Assembly: GCF_004745955.1 (NCBI RefSeq) | Contig: NZ_SRLD01000012.1 | Location: forward strand, 50,804-114,803 | Direction: 5' to 3' | Origin: Hymenobacter elongatus | GTDB lineage: Bacteria > Bacteroidota > Bacteroidia > Cytophagales > Hymenobacteraceae | Length of the DNA stretch: 64,000 bases | Shown: positions 24,361-33,411 of the stretch, one piece after another | Layout: each line of letters begins with the position of its first letter | Position numbering within the stretch: the stretch's first letter is position 1 | Notes under the pieces: generated by a model | Database searches by the model: none | Seen by the model: only the letters and a program-made list of their open reading frames with translations | What the model was told of the DNA's origin: nothing | Program-made: the position numbers and the translations under genes

Positions 24361-25130
24361 CAGGAAGCTACCGGAGCAGCAGGGTTGGTGGGTTGAAAGT
24401 AAAAGTCGGCCGTGGCTGGGCTGTTGAGCTGCGCCGCAGAGCAGGGCACAAGCTCCAAACGCGCAGACAATATAAATGGTTTATAGCCCAGGCCGTCCAG
24501 CAACGTCACGACGGCCTGGCGGTTTTCCAGACCATTCAGCTCCGTCTGAATCAGGGGCCGGAAGCGCCGCAGCGTGACCTGCATGTGCTGAAACACCTCC
24601 GATTCGAAGCCTTCCACGTCGCACTTCACAAAGTCGAGGCGCGGCAGCTCGGCCAGCAGCTCGTCGGGCACGCGCATGGGCACTTCGTACGTACGGGCAT
24701 AGGTTTCGGCGGTATTGCTGGCCGCGACTTTGGTCATACCGTGGTGCAGCAGGCCGTTGCGCTCGGGCGTACCCATTTTCACCGTCATGTTTTCGCCCCC
24801 CAGCGCGTAGGGCAGCAGCGTAATGTTGTCGTGGCCGCTGAGGCGCACATTGTCGCGCCAGATTTCCTGAAACAGCGGAATCGGCTCGACGGCCAGCACC
24901 TGGCCCGTGGGCCCGGCCAGCCGCGACAGGGCCACGGAGTAGTAGCCGAGGTTGGCCCCGATATCGAGGCACACAAAGCCCGGCTTGATGAGTTGCTGCA
25001 GAAAAAACAGCTCCGGGTACTTCTCCCGGCCCCACCCCGCGCCCACCAGCCGCAGGTACACGCGGCTCACCAGACGGATATAGCGCTCAAAGCCGAGCGT
25101 GCGGACCAGTAGTTTGCGGAGTTCTTTCAT
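24360..25130 (-). CDS. FkbM-family methyltransferase
   Basis: 256 residues from the ATG at 25130 (the frame extends to 25238 without conserved sequence). Rossmann-fold SAM domain: the glycine loop VCLDIGANLGYYSVALSRLA, VLAVEPIPLFQEI with the acidic ribose ligand, NITLLPYALGGENM, and the FkbM signature LDFVKCDVEGFESEVFQHM and RPLIQTELNG. FkbM enzymes O-methylate sugars or natural products; here a surface glycan is a reasonable guess. Overlaps DUF4834 by one base. Confidence 0.82.
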   Translation of the reverse strand: MKELRKLLVRTLGFERYIRLVSRVYLRLVGAGWGREKYPELFFLQQLIKPGFVCLDIGANLGYYSVALSRLAGPTGQVLAVEPIPLFQEIWRDNVRLSGHDNITLLPYALGGENMTVKMGTPERNGLLHHGMTKVAASNTAETYARTYEVPMRVPDELLAELPRLDFVKCDVEGFESEVFQHMQVTLRRFRPLIQTELNGLENRQAVVTLLDGLGYKPFILSARLELVPCSAAQLNSPATADFYFQPTNPAAPVAS

Positions 25131-25576
25131 ACGAGCCGCAAAGATGCTAGAAAGCCCGGGAATTTGGACAACAAGCCAGGGTGAGCAGCTGCCGGGTAGC
25201 GCCTTTGCTTCGGCCACACGGCAACAGAGGAGTTCCAAGCACTGCCACGCTTACCCATGCGGATGAGGGCTCTTCCAAACAGTTGAAATATAGTCCGCCA
25301 TCCAAGGCATCGGCGCGAACCAAGGTGGGCACCAGCAGCATTGCCAACAGCGCGCCTAAGTGGCGTGTGTGGATATACCTAACAGGCATACTTGTCGGGG
25401 TTGAATCTCCTACAAGATAACCACGGTGGAATGTCTTCTTCGGCCGACACTCACTTCCGCGCCACACTCCTTGTAACTGCATAAGTGCCCTGAAAGGATT
25501 TCCGTGGCCCAGCCTGCGCTTGAGTTAGAGATTTTGGGAGAAAATCGTTGGCTCCTCGTAAAAATTTGTGGCGGAA
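25131..25576. other. Intergenic region, no secure gene
   Basis: About 450 bases between FkbM and the tRNA. A minus-strand frame (25147-25389) could encode 80 residues with a signal-like stretch (HLGALLAMLLVPTLVRADAL), but it ends next to the FkbM start and I recognise nothing in it. I leave it uncalled as a gene. Confidence 0.35.
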
Positions 25577-25609
25577 CTTGCGCCTTGTTCCCCTGCCTAC
25601 CTATCTTTG
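25577..25609 (+). promoter_or_regulatory. tRNA-Thr promoter
   Basis: CTTG (25577-25580) and TATCTTTG (25602-25609), 21 bases apart, match the Bacteroidota consensus exactly at -7. The tRNA begins 34 bases further on. Confidence 0.7.
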
Positions 25610-25642
25610 CAGCCCCGGGAAACAAACGGTTTCCCGGCACAT

Positions 25643-25715
25643 GCCTCTTTAGCTCAGTTGGTAGAGCAGCTCATTCGTAATGAGCAGGTCGTTGGTTCGA
25701 GTCCAATAAGAGGCT
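25643..25715 (+). tRNA. tRNA-Thr (anticodon CGU)
   Basis: 73 bases that fold as a standard cloverleaf: acceptor GCCTCTT/AAGAGGC, D arm GCTC/GAGC, anticodon arm GCTCA/TGAGC with loop TTCGTAA giving anticodon CGT, T arm GTTGG/CCAAT with TTCGAGT. The discriminator base is T and CCA is not encoded. CGU reads ACG threonine codons. Confidence 0.95.
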
Positions 25716-25731
25716 CATACATACACTACCG

Positions 25732-25784
25732 AAAAACCCGGAAAGTCCTTTCTCCTGTAGCAGAAAGGGTTTTCCGGGTTTTTT
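25732..25784 (+). terminator. Terminator after tRNA-Thr
   Basis: AAAAACCCGGAAA-GT-CCTTTCT and AGAAAGG-GT-TTTCCGGGTT pair around CCTGTAGC, followed by a T run. Confidence 0.85.
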
Positions 25785-25915
25785 GCGTTAGGGCCAGTCG
25801 GGTTCTACTGCACGCCTCAGTAGCCAGCACGCACTACTTGGCCCACCCTACTGCGGAGCCTATCACCCATAAAAACTTACCGGTTTATGGTGTCTGTTCT
25901 GGCACCGCCCAGGCT

Positions 25916-26446
25916 TCAGACCTTTCCCAACCCGTGCATGTACTGCCGAATCACGGGCAGAAACAAGGCAACAGCGGCTTCCAGATACGCTCGCTCGGCA
26001 GCGGTCCAGTGGCGCGGATGGCCGAATACGCAGGGCTGCAGAATCCCCCACAGGTGGCCATGGTCGGTGATATGGGCGTGCACCAGGGCTCGGTGGCCAA
26101 AGGTGCGGCGCTCAAACTCCTGATTTAGCACTTCGGGACGAGCCTCGGTTACATCGTCTACATACACGGAGGGCTGAGCAGCTAAGGCAGCCCGAAACAG
26201 CGGATCTTCCTTGGGCAGGTCGCCGGTATCATCCTGCCAATCGTGCCGCGGGTCGGGCACGGCTTCGTCCAGCCGCCACACGAAGGCAATACGTCCCCGC
26301 CCCTGGGCCGGGTCGCGCACGTAGAGGAAGCAACGGTCGGCACGCAGGTGGGGACCCACTAGGTCCAACGCGCGCTGCAGGCTCTCGGCGGGCGGGGAGC
26401 CGGCGGCAAGCACGGCAGTAAGTTCAGCAAGTGGCATGGCAGTCAT
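25916..26446 (-). CDS. GAF-domain protein
   Basis: 176 residues from the ATG at 26446 (an in-frame GTG exists at 26473 and another ATG at 26437). It is essentially one GAF domain: ESLQRALDLVGPHLRADRCF, LYVRDPAQGRGRIAFVWRLD, RALVHAHITDHGHLWGILQP, then a long final helix TAAERAYLEAAVALFLPVIR. The pattern LRADRCFLYVRDP and the GIL-QP end resemble phytochrome-type GAF domains, but no clear chromophore Cys sits in the usual place. Its neighbour on the same strand is a histidine kinase (26613-28853), so it may be a stand-alone sensor for that system. Ligand unknown. Confidence 0.7.
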   Translation of the reverse strand: MTAMPLAELTAVLAAGSPPAESLQRALDLVGPHLRADRCFLYVRDPAQGRGRIAFVWRLDEAVPDPRHDWQDDTGDLPKEDPLFRAALAAQPSVYVDDVTEARPEVLNQEFERRTFGHRALVHAHITDHGHLWGILQPCVFGHPRHWTAAERAYLEAAVALFLPVIRQYMHGLGKV

Positions 26447-26612
26447 ACGAACAAAGGCGCTTCGGGGTGGCACATTGCCACGGCCAGCAGCCTGTTCCTT
26501 CTCTTACTGCTCTTTTACAAAAAGCGGTTGAAAAAACTATCAGCCGAACTAGTGCTGCACGCTTCGTGGTGGCGGCACATGGGGGCTGCGCTAGTAGCGC
26601 AAAACCGCTTTT

Positions 26613-28853
26613 TCAGGTTGGCAGCGTGATAATAAACTGTGTGCCTACGCCCTCCTGCGTTTCAACCCGCAGCGTGCCCCCGTGGCTTTTGATGATATCG
26701 ACGCTCAGCGACAAGCCCAAACCAGTACCTTCGCCGGCGGGTTTGGTCGTAAAAAAGGGCTCGAAGATTCGGGCGCGGAGGCTTTCCGGTATCCCCGCCC
26801 CGGTGTCGCTAACCCGGATTTCAATGTGGGCCGGCAGTTGCAGGGTATGCACGCTCACTGTAGGCTGATACCCTGGCTCGCTCTGGTGGCGCTGGCGCAC
26901 GGCATGAAACGCGTTGGTAAACAGATTCAGCAAGACCCGGCCAATATCCTGCGGCACCACCCACACCGGCACCAGCGTCGGATCGAGGGCGGTGAGCAGT
27001 TCCGTATGCAGGGCTTTGGCAGAGCCTTGCAGGCCTTGATGCGCCAGGCGCAGATATTCCTCCACCAAAGGGTTTAGGGCGGTCAGCGCGCGCTGGCCGG
27101 TGCCGGCGCGTGAATGCTCCAGCATATCCTTGATGATGGAAGAGGCCCGTACGCCGTGCTGACTGATTTCCTGCAGATTTTGCTTGAGGCCGGTCAGAAT
27201 ATCGTGCTCCAGGCTGCCCCGTGCGGCTCGCCCGTGCGGCAGCGCCATGCCATCAATCATAGCCGTACTGACCTCCGCGAATTTCTTCATAAAGCTCAGT
27301 GGATTTTGCAGCTCATGCGCAATACCGGCCGACAGCTCCCCCACGAAAGCCCACTTTTCGGAGGCAATCAGCTGGCTTTGTGTTTGGCGTAGCTGCCGGA
27401 GCGTGCGCCGGTTTTCCCGCAGCTGCCGATACATGAGTGCTCCCAGCCCCGAAACCATAATAATGGCCACCAAGGCCCCAATTAGCAGCTGGTTGCGCTG
27501 CCGCAGGTGTAGCGCCTGCACTGCCCGCTCCTGCCGCAGGTGCGCAATTTGAGCGTTTTGCGTTTGCTCCAGCCGCTCGCCTTCGTACTGCGCCAAGTGG
27601 TAAGCACCTTGGGTGGCGCTCATCGAATCGGCCAGAGCGATGTAGGCGCGGGAGTATTGCTGGGCTTGCACGGGCTTGTTACGCGCATCGTAGAAGCTGG
27701 AAAGCTGGCGCAGATAGTTCTTTCGCAGCACATCGAGCTTTTTATCGGTGGCTTCCCAATAAGCAGCTTGCCAATACGCCTCAGCCGCAGCATAGTCTTT
27801 TTTGGCGGCATAGAACTGGGCCCAGGCGGCTATCAGCTCGAATTCGCCCTGCCGCCGCCCAGTAATTGGGATGCGCAGCGAATCGGCCAGGTGCTGGGCC
27901 TGCTGCAAGGTTTGCCGGGTCAGTTCCAGCTCATTCATGCGCAGCAGCACCAGGCTTTTCTGCACCAAACCGTAGGACTTATCTTCCTGAATATTCAACG
28001 ATGCCCGGCCCCTGACGGCTAGCGACATATTGGCGTAGCGCAAGGCGGCCACGGTATTCCGCTGCTGCAAGTAGAGCTTCGAAATATTACGTAGCGTGTA
28101 GGCATCTACTCCCCCGCAGCCCCGCGCGGCATACTTACGGGCCAATGCCACCGACTGGCGCAAATACTGAAGTGCCTTGTCGCTGTTGCCCCACTCGGCG
28201 TAGTTGGCCCCAGCTACTTTTAGCTCACTTATATAATAACGCTGGTCAAAGGTTTTGAACAGCTCGGCGGCCCGCAAAAAATTGCTGATAGCTTGGTTAT
28301 AGGCTCCCCGGCGTCGATAATAGCCACCAATGGAGAGGTAGCAGGCCGCTATATTTTCTTTAGCTCCATGCACTCGGTAATACGCCAGCTTATTCCGATA
28401 GAAAAAATAGCGTTCATCCAGCTGGTTCAGACGGTTGTATAGGGGCGCGACTTCAATCAGCAGGCGGGGAATGGGTCGCTCACTACGATCGAACAAGGCA
28501 ATGGCCTGCTGCGCCGCCGCTAGCGCCAACGCCTCTTGGTTGGGCTCGGCCCAGTGGAGCGCGCTTTTTCGCAAGGCCCGGTAGGGCGCGTCATCCACTC
28601 GCCGCAGGTGCTTATTGAGAAGAAACAGATCATCGAGCAACGCTAGGGCATGCTGCCGTTCGCGGGCTTCGTCCCATCGAACCAGATCAATCAGATGAAC
28701 GATGGTTCGTAGGCGGGCCGTATCGGTGCGCTGCTGGCGCACTACCAGCCGGAGCGAATCGTAGTCGGCATCCCAATAGCGGTGCTGGGCTTGGCCGGGC
28801 AGGTGCAGCACCAGGAGGAACAAGAGCAGGAGCCGGACGACAACAAGATGCAC
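26613..28853 (-). CDS. Sensor histidine kinase with periplasmic TPR repeats
   Basis: 746 residues, GTG start at 28853 giving MHLVVVRLLLLFLLVLHLPG, a signal peptide. Residues of about 60-440 are TPR-like helical repeats (YLSIGGYYRRRGAYNQAISN, DKALQYLRQSVALARKYAAR), followed by a transmembrane helix (LLIGALVAIIMVSGLGALMY), a coiled coil, and a kinase core: phosphoacceptor His in GELSAGIAHELQNPLSF, N box RVLLNLFTNAFHAV, G1 DTGAGIP, F box FEPFFTTK, G2 GTGLGLSLS. TPR histidine kinases of this layout are common in Bacteroidota. No response regulator is next to it, so the output partner is elsewhere. Confidence 0.9.
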   Translation of the reverse strand: MHLVVVRLLLLFLLVLHLPGQAQHRYWDADYDSLRLVVRQQRTDTARLRTIVHLIDLVRWDEARERQHALALLDDLFLLNKHLRRVDDAPYRALRKSALHWAEPNQEALALAAAQQAIALFDRSERPIPRLLIEVAPLYNRLNQLDERYFFYRNKLAYYRVHGAKENIAACYLSIGGYYRRRGAYNQAISNFLRAAELFKTFDQRYYISELKVAGANYAEWGNSDKALQYLRQSVALARKYAARGCGGVDAYTLRNISKLYLQQRNTVAALRYANMSLAVRGRASLNIQEDKSYGLVQKSLVLLRMNELELTRQTLQQAQHLADSLRIPITGRRQGEFELIAAWAQFYAAKKDYAAAEAYWQAAYWEATDKKLDVLRKNYLRQLSSFYDARNKPVQAQQYSRAYIALADSMSATQGAYHLAQYEGERLEQTQNAQIAHLRQERAVQALHLRQRNQLLIGALVAIIMVSGLGALMYRQLRENRRTLRQLRQTQSQLIASEKWAFVGELSAGIAHELQNPLSFMKKFAEVSTAMIDGMALPHGRAARGSLEHDILTGLKQNLQEISQHGVRASSIIKDMLEHSRAGTGQRALTALNPLVEEYLRLAHQGLQGSAKALHTELLTALDPTLVPVWVVPQDIGRVLLNLFTNAFHAVRQRHQSEPGYQPTVSVHTLQLPAHIEIRVSDTGAGIPESLRARIFEPFFTTKPAGEGTGLGLSLSVDIIKSHGGTLRVETQEGVGTQFIITLPT

Positions 28854-29196
28854 TGTTGGGCGAAAATAATGGCTAGAAATGGCTATTTTCCTCAGTTGCT
28901 ACCGGCTGTTTCCGGCAAGCAACCAGCGGGCTTTGAGCGAGCTGGCAGCTCTTGTCCTAAAAACAGGTCGGAAGATACAATACCAATGCTTATCATTCGT
29001 AGGTTTGTCAGAATGGATTTTATATTGAACAATTCATATATAATAGTTCGCCTAACCATCGCCCCTTGGCAAGCAGGGAAACTAGCTATCAGCAGCCTTG
29101 GCACAGGTGTGTAGGACCAAGAGAATGGCTTCTAATTCGGCTGTCAGCCCAGGCCGAGCCCGCCTCGCTGCCGGGCTGACACGTAAGAGTAGCATA
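28854..29196. other. AT-rich intergenic region
   Basis: Upstream of the kinase. Several short frames exist on both strands but none has a recognisable domain or codon use like the neighbours. No gene called. Confidence 0.4.
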
Positions 29197-29305
29197 CTAG
29201 GGCGTGTGGACCTTAATCGAAAAAGCAGTCCTGAATGCTTTGTGAACGTCCTGTCGAGCAACGCGAGACAGAACGTTCTTTTTACTGGCTGTCCACAGAG
29301 CCTAG
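29197..29305. repeat. Nested palindromic element with CTAGG...CCTAG ends
   Basis: Outer arms CTAGGGCGTGTGGAC and GTCCACAGAGCCTAG (12 of 15 positions pair) enclose an inner hairpin built from GAACGTCCTGTC and GACAGAACGTTC. The inner part resembles a shrunken GAACGTC element. Non-coding, 109 bp. Confidence 0.55.
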
Positions 29306-29431
29306 GTGCTGCTTGCGAGGATCAGCTGAAGTCAGTAGCCATTCCTGAAGAAACCCTGTGATTTAGCGGCTGCCGCAGATTTCTGCCGACTCAAGGTTGA
29401 TGTTTTGCGTGTGACGTTGCGTAGGCTATGA

Positions 29432-29473
29432 GCAAAAAAAGGCCGGAAGCATCTGCTTCCGGCCTTTTTTTGC
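29432..29473. terminator. Terminator, perfect 19-bp stem
   Basis: GCAAAAAAAGGCCGGAAGC and its exact complement around the loop ATCT, placed 12 bases beyond the stop of the 29485-30240 gene. Confidence 0.85.
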
Positions 29474-29484
29474 AAGCTGATTAC

Positions 29485-30240
29485 CTACAGGTTGCCGCTA
29501 TAATCATCGTCGCCCAGGCTTGACGAAGCGCTGGTATTGGCGCTGCTGCTCCGGTAGCCGGCGCTGGTGTCTTTACCTGCGGAAGAAGAACGATAGTCAG
29601 ATGACGACGACGACCCACTGTAGTCGGGTTTGTCCGTCCGGCTAGCGTCGCTGGAGCGGCCGGCGGAGCCATAGTTGGTCAGGTAGTCTTTCTTGCCCGC
29701 GCCATAAGTTTTGCCTACCCGATAGTCAGAATCCAGGTCGGAAGCAGAACGGTAGCCGCCGCGCTGTGAGGCCTTGCTGCTGTTAGCGCCCGAGCGCGTC
29801 GAGAGCCAGCCGATACCACCGAGCAGCAGGGCTCCGCCTACTACTTTTTGCGTCGTGCTGAGCTTGTTTACCTGGTCGAGAGCTTTGGTACCGAAGTCCT
29901 TAACCGACTGCGGAATTTCTTTGCTGCCATCCAGCCAAGAAGAGATGTTCATCCACGACTGGCCGCTTTGCTGCTTATTGGAGCTTTCCTCGCGCCGCTG
30001 GCTGGCCTGCGAATCTTGTCCTGGCGTCATGCTGGCGCTGGTACGGTTGGTTGCTGGCTCCGGCGTTTTGGCCTGCGAGTCCTGCGGATTTTTGGCGGAA
30101 GGAGCAGGAGCGGAAGTATTCTGGGAAGCCGACGAGCCCTGGGCCGATGGGTTCGTAGACGACTGATTAGAGGCATTGGAAGATTTGCTGGTACCGGTAG
30201 CGTTGGCACCCGAGGCGGGTTGATTCTGCTTGTTTTCCAT
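29485..30240 (-). CDS. Low-complexity Ser/Asn/Gln-rich protein with one membrane helix
   Basis: 251 residues from the ATG at 30240. The first 90 residues are almost entirely Ser, Asn, Gln, Ala, Thr and Pro. A short folded part follows (SWMNISSWLDGSKEIPQSVK, KALDQVNKLSTTQKVV) and a glycine-rich helix VVGGALLLGGIGWLSTRSG, the only hydrophobic segment. The end is again Ser/Tyr/Asp-rich with repeated DYRSSSAGK-type units. I do not recognise a family. The layout is reminiscent of stress-associated YtxH-like or envelope proteins, but this is a guess. Own terminator; divergent from the SDR gene at 30434. Confidence 0.6.
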   Translation of the reverse strand: MENKQNQPASGANATGTSKSSNASNQSSTNPSAQGSSASQNTSAPAPSAKNPQDSQAKTPEPATNRTSASMTPGQDSQASQRREESSNKQQSGQSWMNISSWLDGSKEIPQSVKDFGTKALDQVNKLSTTQKVVGGALLLGGIGWLSTRSGANSSKASQRGGYRSASDLDSDYRVGKTYGAGKKDYLTNYGSAGRSSDASRTDKPDYSGSSSSSDYRSSSAGKDTSAGYRSSSANTSASSSLGDDDYSGNL

Positions 30241-30433
30241 GGTGAATACAGGGGTTAGTACGGCAAAAAGGACACTCAGCAAACAAGCCAAGTGTGTCTC
30301 TATTCGTAAACCTACAGCCCGGGGTTGCGCAAAAGGCCTCTTTTTATTACTAGCGCCGCAGCAACTTTTCCCTCAGACACTCAGTACCGTACAGCTTACA
30401 CGCTTACCCACCGCACCCCAAAACCCGACTGCT

Positions 30434-31228
30434 ATGAAGCCCGATTCGACCCTCTCCGTTGCTCTCATTACCGGTGCCGCCAGCGGCATTGGCCAGGAAC
30501 TAGCGCACCTGTTGGCCAAAGACCAGTACCAGCTCGTGCTGGTTGATCAAGACGCCGCAGGCCTGCAAAAATTTGCCGACCACCTGCGCAGCGTCCACAA
30601 CATCACCCCCACGCTGGTCATCCAGGATTTAAGCCAGCCCGCTGCCGCGCAACGGGTATACGAGGCAGTAAAAGCCCAGGGAATCGAGGTCGATATTCTC
30701 ATCAACGATGCCGGCTTCGGCGAGTATGGCCCATTTCTGGATTCGGAGGTGAACCGCAACGTTGCCGTAGTGCAGACTAACATCACCGCCCTCATCGAGC
30801 TGACCTATGTATTTGGCCAGGGCATGGTGCATCGCGGCAAAGGCCGCATTCTGCAACTGGCCTCGACGGCCGCCTACACGCCTTCGCCCAAAATGGCTGT
30901 GTATTCCGCTACCAAGTCGTTCGTGCTGAGCTTTTCGGAGGCGTTATATAAAGAGCTGGAAGGCACTGGCGTCACCGTTACGGCACTGTGCCCCGGCGCT
31001 ACCGACACCAACTTCTTTGAGCGGGCTGGTGCCGAGAACACCAACGCCGCCCAGGGCGACCTGGCCGACCCCAAAGACGTGGCCAAGGATGGGTATGAAG
31101 CCCTGATGAAAGGCGAAATGCGCGTGATTTCGGGCCTTACCAACAAGGTACAGGCTATGCTCAGCAACATCACACCCGATGGCCTGGTAGCGGCCGGTAT
31201 GAGTAAGATGTTTGCTGAAAAGAAATAG
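30434..31228 (+). CDS. Short-chain dehydrogenase/reductase
   Basis: 264 residues from the ATG at 30434. Rossmann fold with TGAASGIGQ for NAD(P) binding, DILINDAGFGEYG in place of the usual NNAG, catalytic Ser in QLASTAAYTPS and YSATK with the active-site Tyr and Lys. The pattern VYSATKSFVLSFSEALYKEL and the later CPGATDTNFFERAG is typical of the classical SDRs labelled oxidoreductase or ketoacyl reductase-like. Acidic D at the end of strand 2 (LVLVDQD) hints at NAD rather than NADP. Substrate unknown. A terminator hairpin follows. Confidence 0.85.
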   Translation: MKPDSTLSVALITGAASGIGQELAHLLAKDQYQLVLVDQDAAGLQKFADHLRSVHNITPTLVIQDLSQPAAAQRVYEAVKAQGIEVDILINDAGFGEYGPFLDSEVNRNVAVVQTNITALIELTYVFGQGMVHRGKGRILQLASTAAYTPSPKMAVYSATKSFVLSFSEALYKELEGTGVTVTALCPGATDTNFFERAGAENTNAAQGDLADPKDVAKDGYEALMKGEMRVISGLTNKVQAMLSNITPDGLVAAGMSKMFAEKK

Positions 31229-31261
31229 CCGGCTAGCACCGCCTCCGAACAATATGTACAC

Positions 31262-31309
31262 GACCGGGTTGCCGTCTTCCGGATGCGGAAGGCAGCAACC
31301 CGGTTTTTT
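31262..31309 (+). terminator. Terminator between the two SDR genes
   Basis: ACCGGGTTGC-CGT-CTTCC and GGAAG-GCA-GCAACCCGG around GGATGC, then TTTTTT. It contains the ATG at 31283, which argues that the next gene starts later, at 31328. Confidence 0.85.
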
Positions 31310-31327
31310 GGTACTTCAGACAACCCG

Positions 31328-32062
31328 ATGGATAAGCGTTTTCAGGATAAAGTGTGCTTCGTGACGGGGGCTACATCCGGCATTGGCCGAGCCACGGCGC
31401 TGCAGCTGGCCCGGGAAGGCGGCCGGGTAGCCGTACTGGGCCGCAACGCGGAGGAAGGCCGCGAAGTGGTGCAGCTTATCAAGGATGAGGATGGGGAAGC
31501 CATTTTTATTCGTACCGACGTGGGCAAGGATGCTGCGCTGCGCCGGGCCGTCGAGCGGACGCTGGCCCGCTGGCAGCGCATCGATGTGCTGGTCAACAAC
31601 GCGGCTATGATGACCTACGAACCCATTCTGAAGCTCGACCCCAGGCAGTGGGACATGCTGATGGCGGTGAACGTGCGGTCCTTCTTCCGGCTCTGCCAGC
31701 TGTGCCTGCCCCACATGAAGGGCGGCAGCATCGTGGCCGTCAGCTCAGTGCATGCCCACCAGACTACGCCCAATGTGATACCCTACGCGACCAGCAAAGG
31801 AGCGCTGGAGGCCTTAGTGCGGGGCCTGAGCCAGGAAATTCCGCACGAGCATGCCCGCATCAACGCCGTAGCCCCGGGAGCCGTCGATACGCCCATGCTC
31901 TGGAGCAACCCGAACGTGAAAAGCGGCAAGGAGAAAATCACCGGCCAGGTCGGTACACCCAAAGAGCTGGCCTCGGCCATCTGTTACCTGGCCTCCGCCG
32001 ACGCGAGCTTTATCAATGGCTCCACCTTGGCCGTGGACGGCGGCCGGCTGGCTGCTTTATAG
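31328..32062 (+). CDS. Short-chain dehydrogenase/reductase
   Basis: 244 residues from the ATG at 31328. TGATSGIGRA cofactor loop, LGRN at the end of strand 2 (Arg suggests NADP), VLVNNAAMMTYEP, catalytic Ser in VAVSSVHAHQ, and YATSK. The C-terminal INAVAPGAVDTPM and INGSTLAVDGGRLAAL are as in FabG-like classical SDRs. About 100 bases separate it from the previous SDR, across a terminator, so they are probably not one operon. The two share the fold but little else, so not a recent duplication. Substrate unknown. Confidence 0.85.
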   Translation: MDKRFQDKVCFVTGATSGIGRATALQLAREGGRVAVLGRNAEEGREVVQLIKDEDGEAIFIRTDVGKDAALRRAVERTLARWQRIDVLVNNAAMMTYEPILKLDPRQWDMLMAVNVRSFFRLCQLCLPHMKGGSIVAVSSVHAHQTTPNVIPYATSKGALEALVRGLSQEIPHEHARINAVAPGAVDTPMLWSNPNVKSGKEKITGQVGTPKELASAICYLASADASFINGSTLAVDGGRLAAL

Positions 32063-32080
32063 GCCTGTAGCTTGCGCTAG

Positions 32081-32440
32081 TTAGCCCTTGGGAGTGGGGT
32101 GGCGCTGCTCGGGTGGGGGCAGCGGCCGGCCCTGGGCATAGAGCAGCGCATCTCGCTCCCCGGCTTCGCGGGCTTCAACCTCAAATGGAATGTTGTAGTA
32201 GCCATGCCGGGCCCAGCCCCAGAGGTAGCGCCACAAAAACCCCAAGCGGCCATACTGCTGGAATTGCCGGATATGTTCCATCTCGTGGGCCACCCAGTGC
32301 GGGTCGCGCAGAAACTGCTCGCGGGTAGCGCCGCTCAGATGAATACTGTTGCCCAGCACCATAGCTACGCTGCCAGCCTGTAGCTTCAGCCGGGCCAGCC
32401 GGGCCAGGGGCGAATTCTCGATTATCCGGGGTGGTTGCAT
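32081..32440 (-). CDS. Small HExxH-motif protein (DUF4157-like)
   Basis: 119 residues from the ATG at 32440. The motif HEMEHIRQF is HExxH, a zinc-metallopeptidase signature, followed by YYNIPFEVEAREAGERDALL, whose Glu residues could supply a third ligand. The upstream part (SVAMVLGNSIHLSG) resembles the DUF4157 (eCIS core) peptidase-like fold. The frame remains open to 32686, but that added part is AT-rich and unlike the rest, so I take it as untranslated. The protein lacks a signal peptide. Catalytic activity is not shown. Confidence 0.6.
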   Translation of the reverse strand: MQPPRIIENSPLARLARLKLQAGSVAMVLGNSIHLSGATREQFLRDPHWVAHEMEHIRQFQQYGRLGFLWRYLWGWARHGYYNIPFEVEAREAGERDALLYAQGRPLPPPEQRHPTPKG

Positions 32441-32755
32441 ATGCTTGAAAAAGCAAGGCGGAGTATACGCTAACAAATCCAGAAGAGTTGTAGTAAGCTC
32501 GACTATTATTTCAACAAAATATAATACTTTATAAAGAATATTTGGCTGTTTTGGGGTAAAAACTAGGACGATTAAAGTGTAATCCCTTAGCTTTAACCAT
32601 CGGTCGGGATAGAGCTCGTCTATTTTTGGTCGTTTCAACACTTTATCTGCTTCTCTTTTCGGTGGTTTAAGGATTCCGAACCTCACGAAAAAACAGAATC
32701 ACTTCGGCTTCCCTGCTACCTCGGAAACGGAGATTTTGCCACCTTAGGACGGACA
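32441..32755. other. AT-rich intergenic region
   Basis: Divergent upstream region of the HExxH and NlpC/P60 genes, about 315 bases and AT-rich. It could also hold an N-terminal extension of the HExxH gene (open to 32686). CACCTTAG near 32741 is a weak -7 candidate for the NlpC/P60 gene. Confidence 0.4.
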
Positions 32756-33355
32756 ATGAAACACAGTATCCTGTATTGCCTCGCCGCAGCTTCGCTGGCT
32801 CTCTCATTCTTCTTCGACTACGCTCCCGATTCTTCTCTCACCGCTGGTAGCGCGCCCATTGCCGCCACCGCCTCCCTGTTCCCCGACTTCTCGGGCGACA
32901 ATCCCACCGTCGCCACCACCCGCGACTCGCTGGCTTACCACTATTACTCCCAGACGCTGGGCCTGACCCTGGCCTACAACGAGGACCAGAACCTGCTCCG
33001 CACCGTCACCGACTGGATCGGCACTCCCTATCGCTACGGCAGCAACTCCAAGAAAGGCACCGACTGCTCGGGCTTTGTAACCCGGGTATTTCAGGAAGTA
33101 TACGGCGTAACGCTGCAGCGTAGCTCCCGCTCGATGTTTGAGCGCGTGAAGCGCGTGGCTAAAGATGAAATTCAAAGCGGCGACCTGGTGTTTTTCCGGC
33201 GCGGCCCCGGCCAGCCGATCTACCACGTGGGCATCTACCTGCAGGATGGCAAATTTGCTCATTCGGCCTGCAACGGCGGCGTGATGATCAGCTCCCTGAA
33301 CCAGCCCTACTACCACCGCAACTACTACGCCGCCGGCCGCGTGGCCGCCAACTAA
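32756..33355 (+). CDS. NlpC/P60 (C40) peptidoglycan hydrolase
   Basis: 199 residues. N-terminal signal segment (MKHSILYCLAAASLALSFFF) and a linker, then the C40 domain: DWIGTPYRYGSNSKKGTDCS with the catalytic Cys in TDCSGFV, GDLVFFRRG, and the catalytic His in YHVGIYLQDG. The usual third polar residue falls near HSACNGGVMIS. Such enzymes cut gamma-D-Glu-diaminopimelate bonds in the cell wall. The signal peptide indicates action in the periplasm. Single gene with a hairpin terminator. Confidence 0.88.
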   Translation: MKHSILYCLAAASLALSFFFDYAPDSSLTAGSAPIAATASLFPDFSGDNPTVATTRDSLAYHYYSQTLGLTLAYNEDQNLLRTVTDWIGTPYRYGSNSKKGTDCSGFVTRVFQEVYGVTLQRSSRSMFERVKRVAKDEIQSGDLVFFRRGPGQPIYHVGIYLQDGKFAHSACNGGVMISSLNQPYYHRNYYAAGRVAAN

Positions 33356-33382
33356 CCGGCCGCTGCCCATACGCTTTTTTAG

Positions 33383-33411
33383 AGCCCCGTTCCGCCGAAC
33401 GGGGCTTTTTC
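33383..33411 (+). terminator. Terminator after the NlpC/P60 gene
   Basis: AGCCCCGTTC and GAACGGGGCT around CGCC, then a T run. Confidence 0.85.

Noticed and set aside
25147..25389. Possible small secreted protein with signal-like N-terminus
   Set aside because: Only a hydrophobic stretch supports it; no start context, no family, and it ends in the FkbM upstream region.
30434..32062. Two SDR genes as a tandem duplication
   Set aside because: They share only family motifs, and a terminator stands between them.
32441..32686. N-terminal extension of the HExxH protein
   Set aside because: AT-rich, composition unlike the rest, and the ATG at 32440 begins the conserved part.
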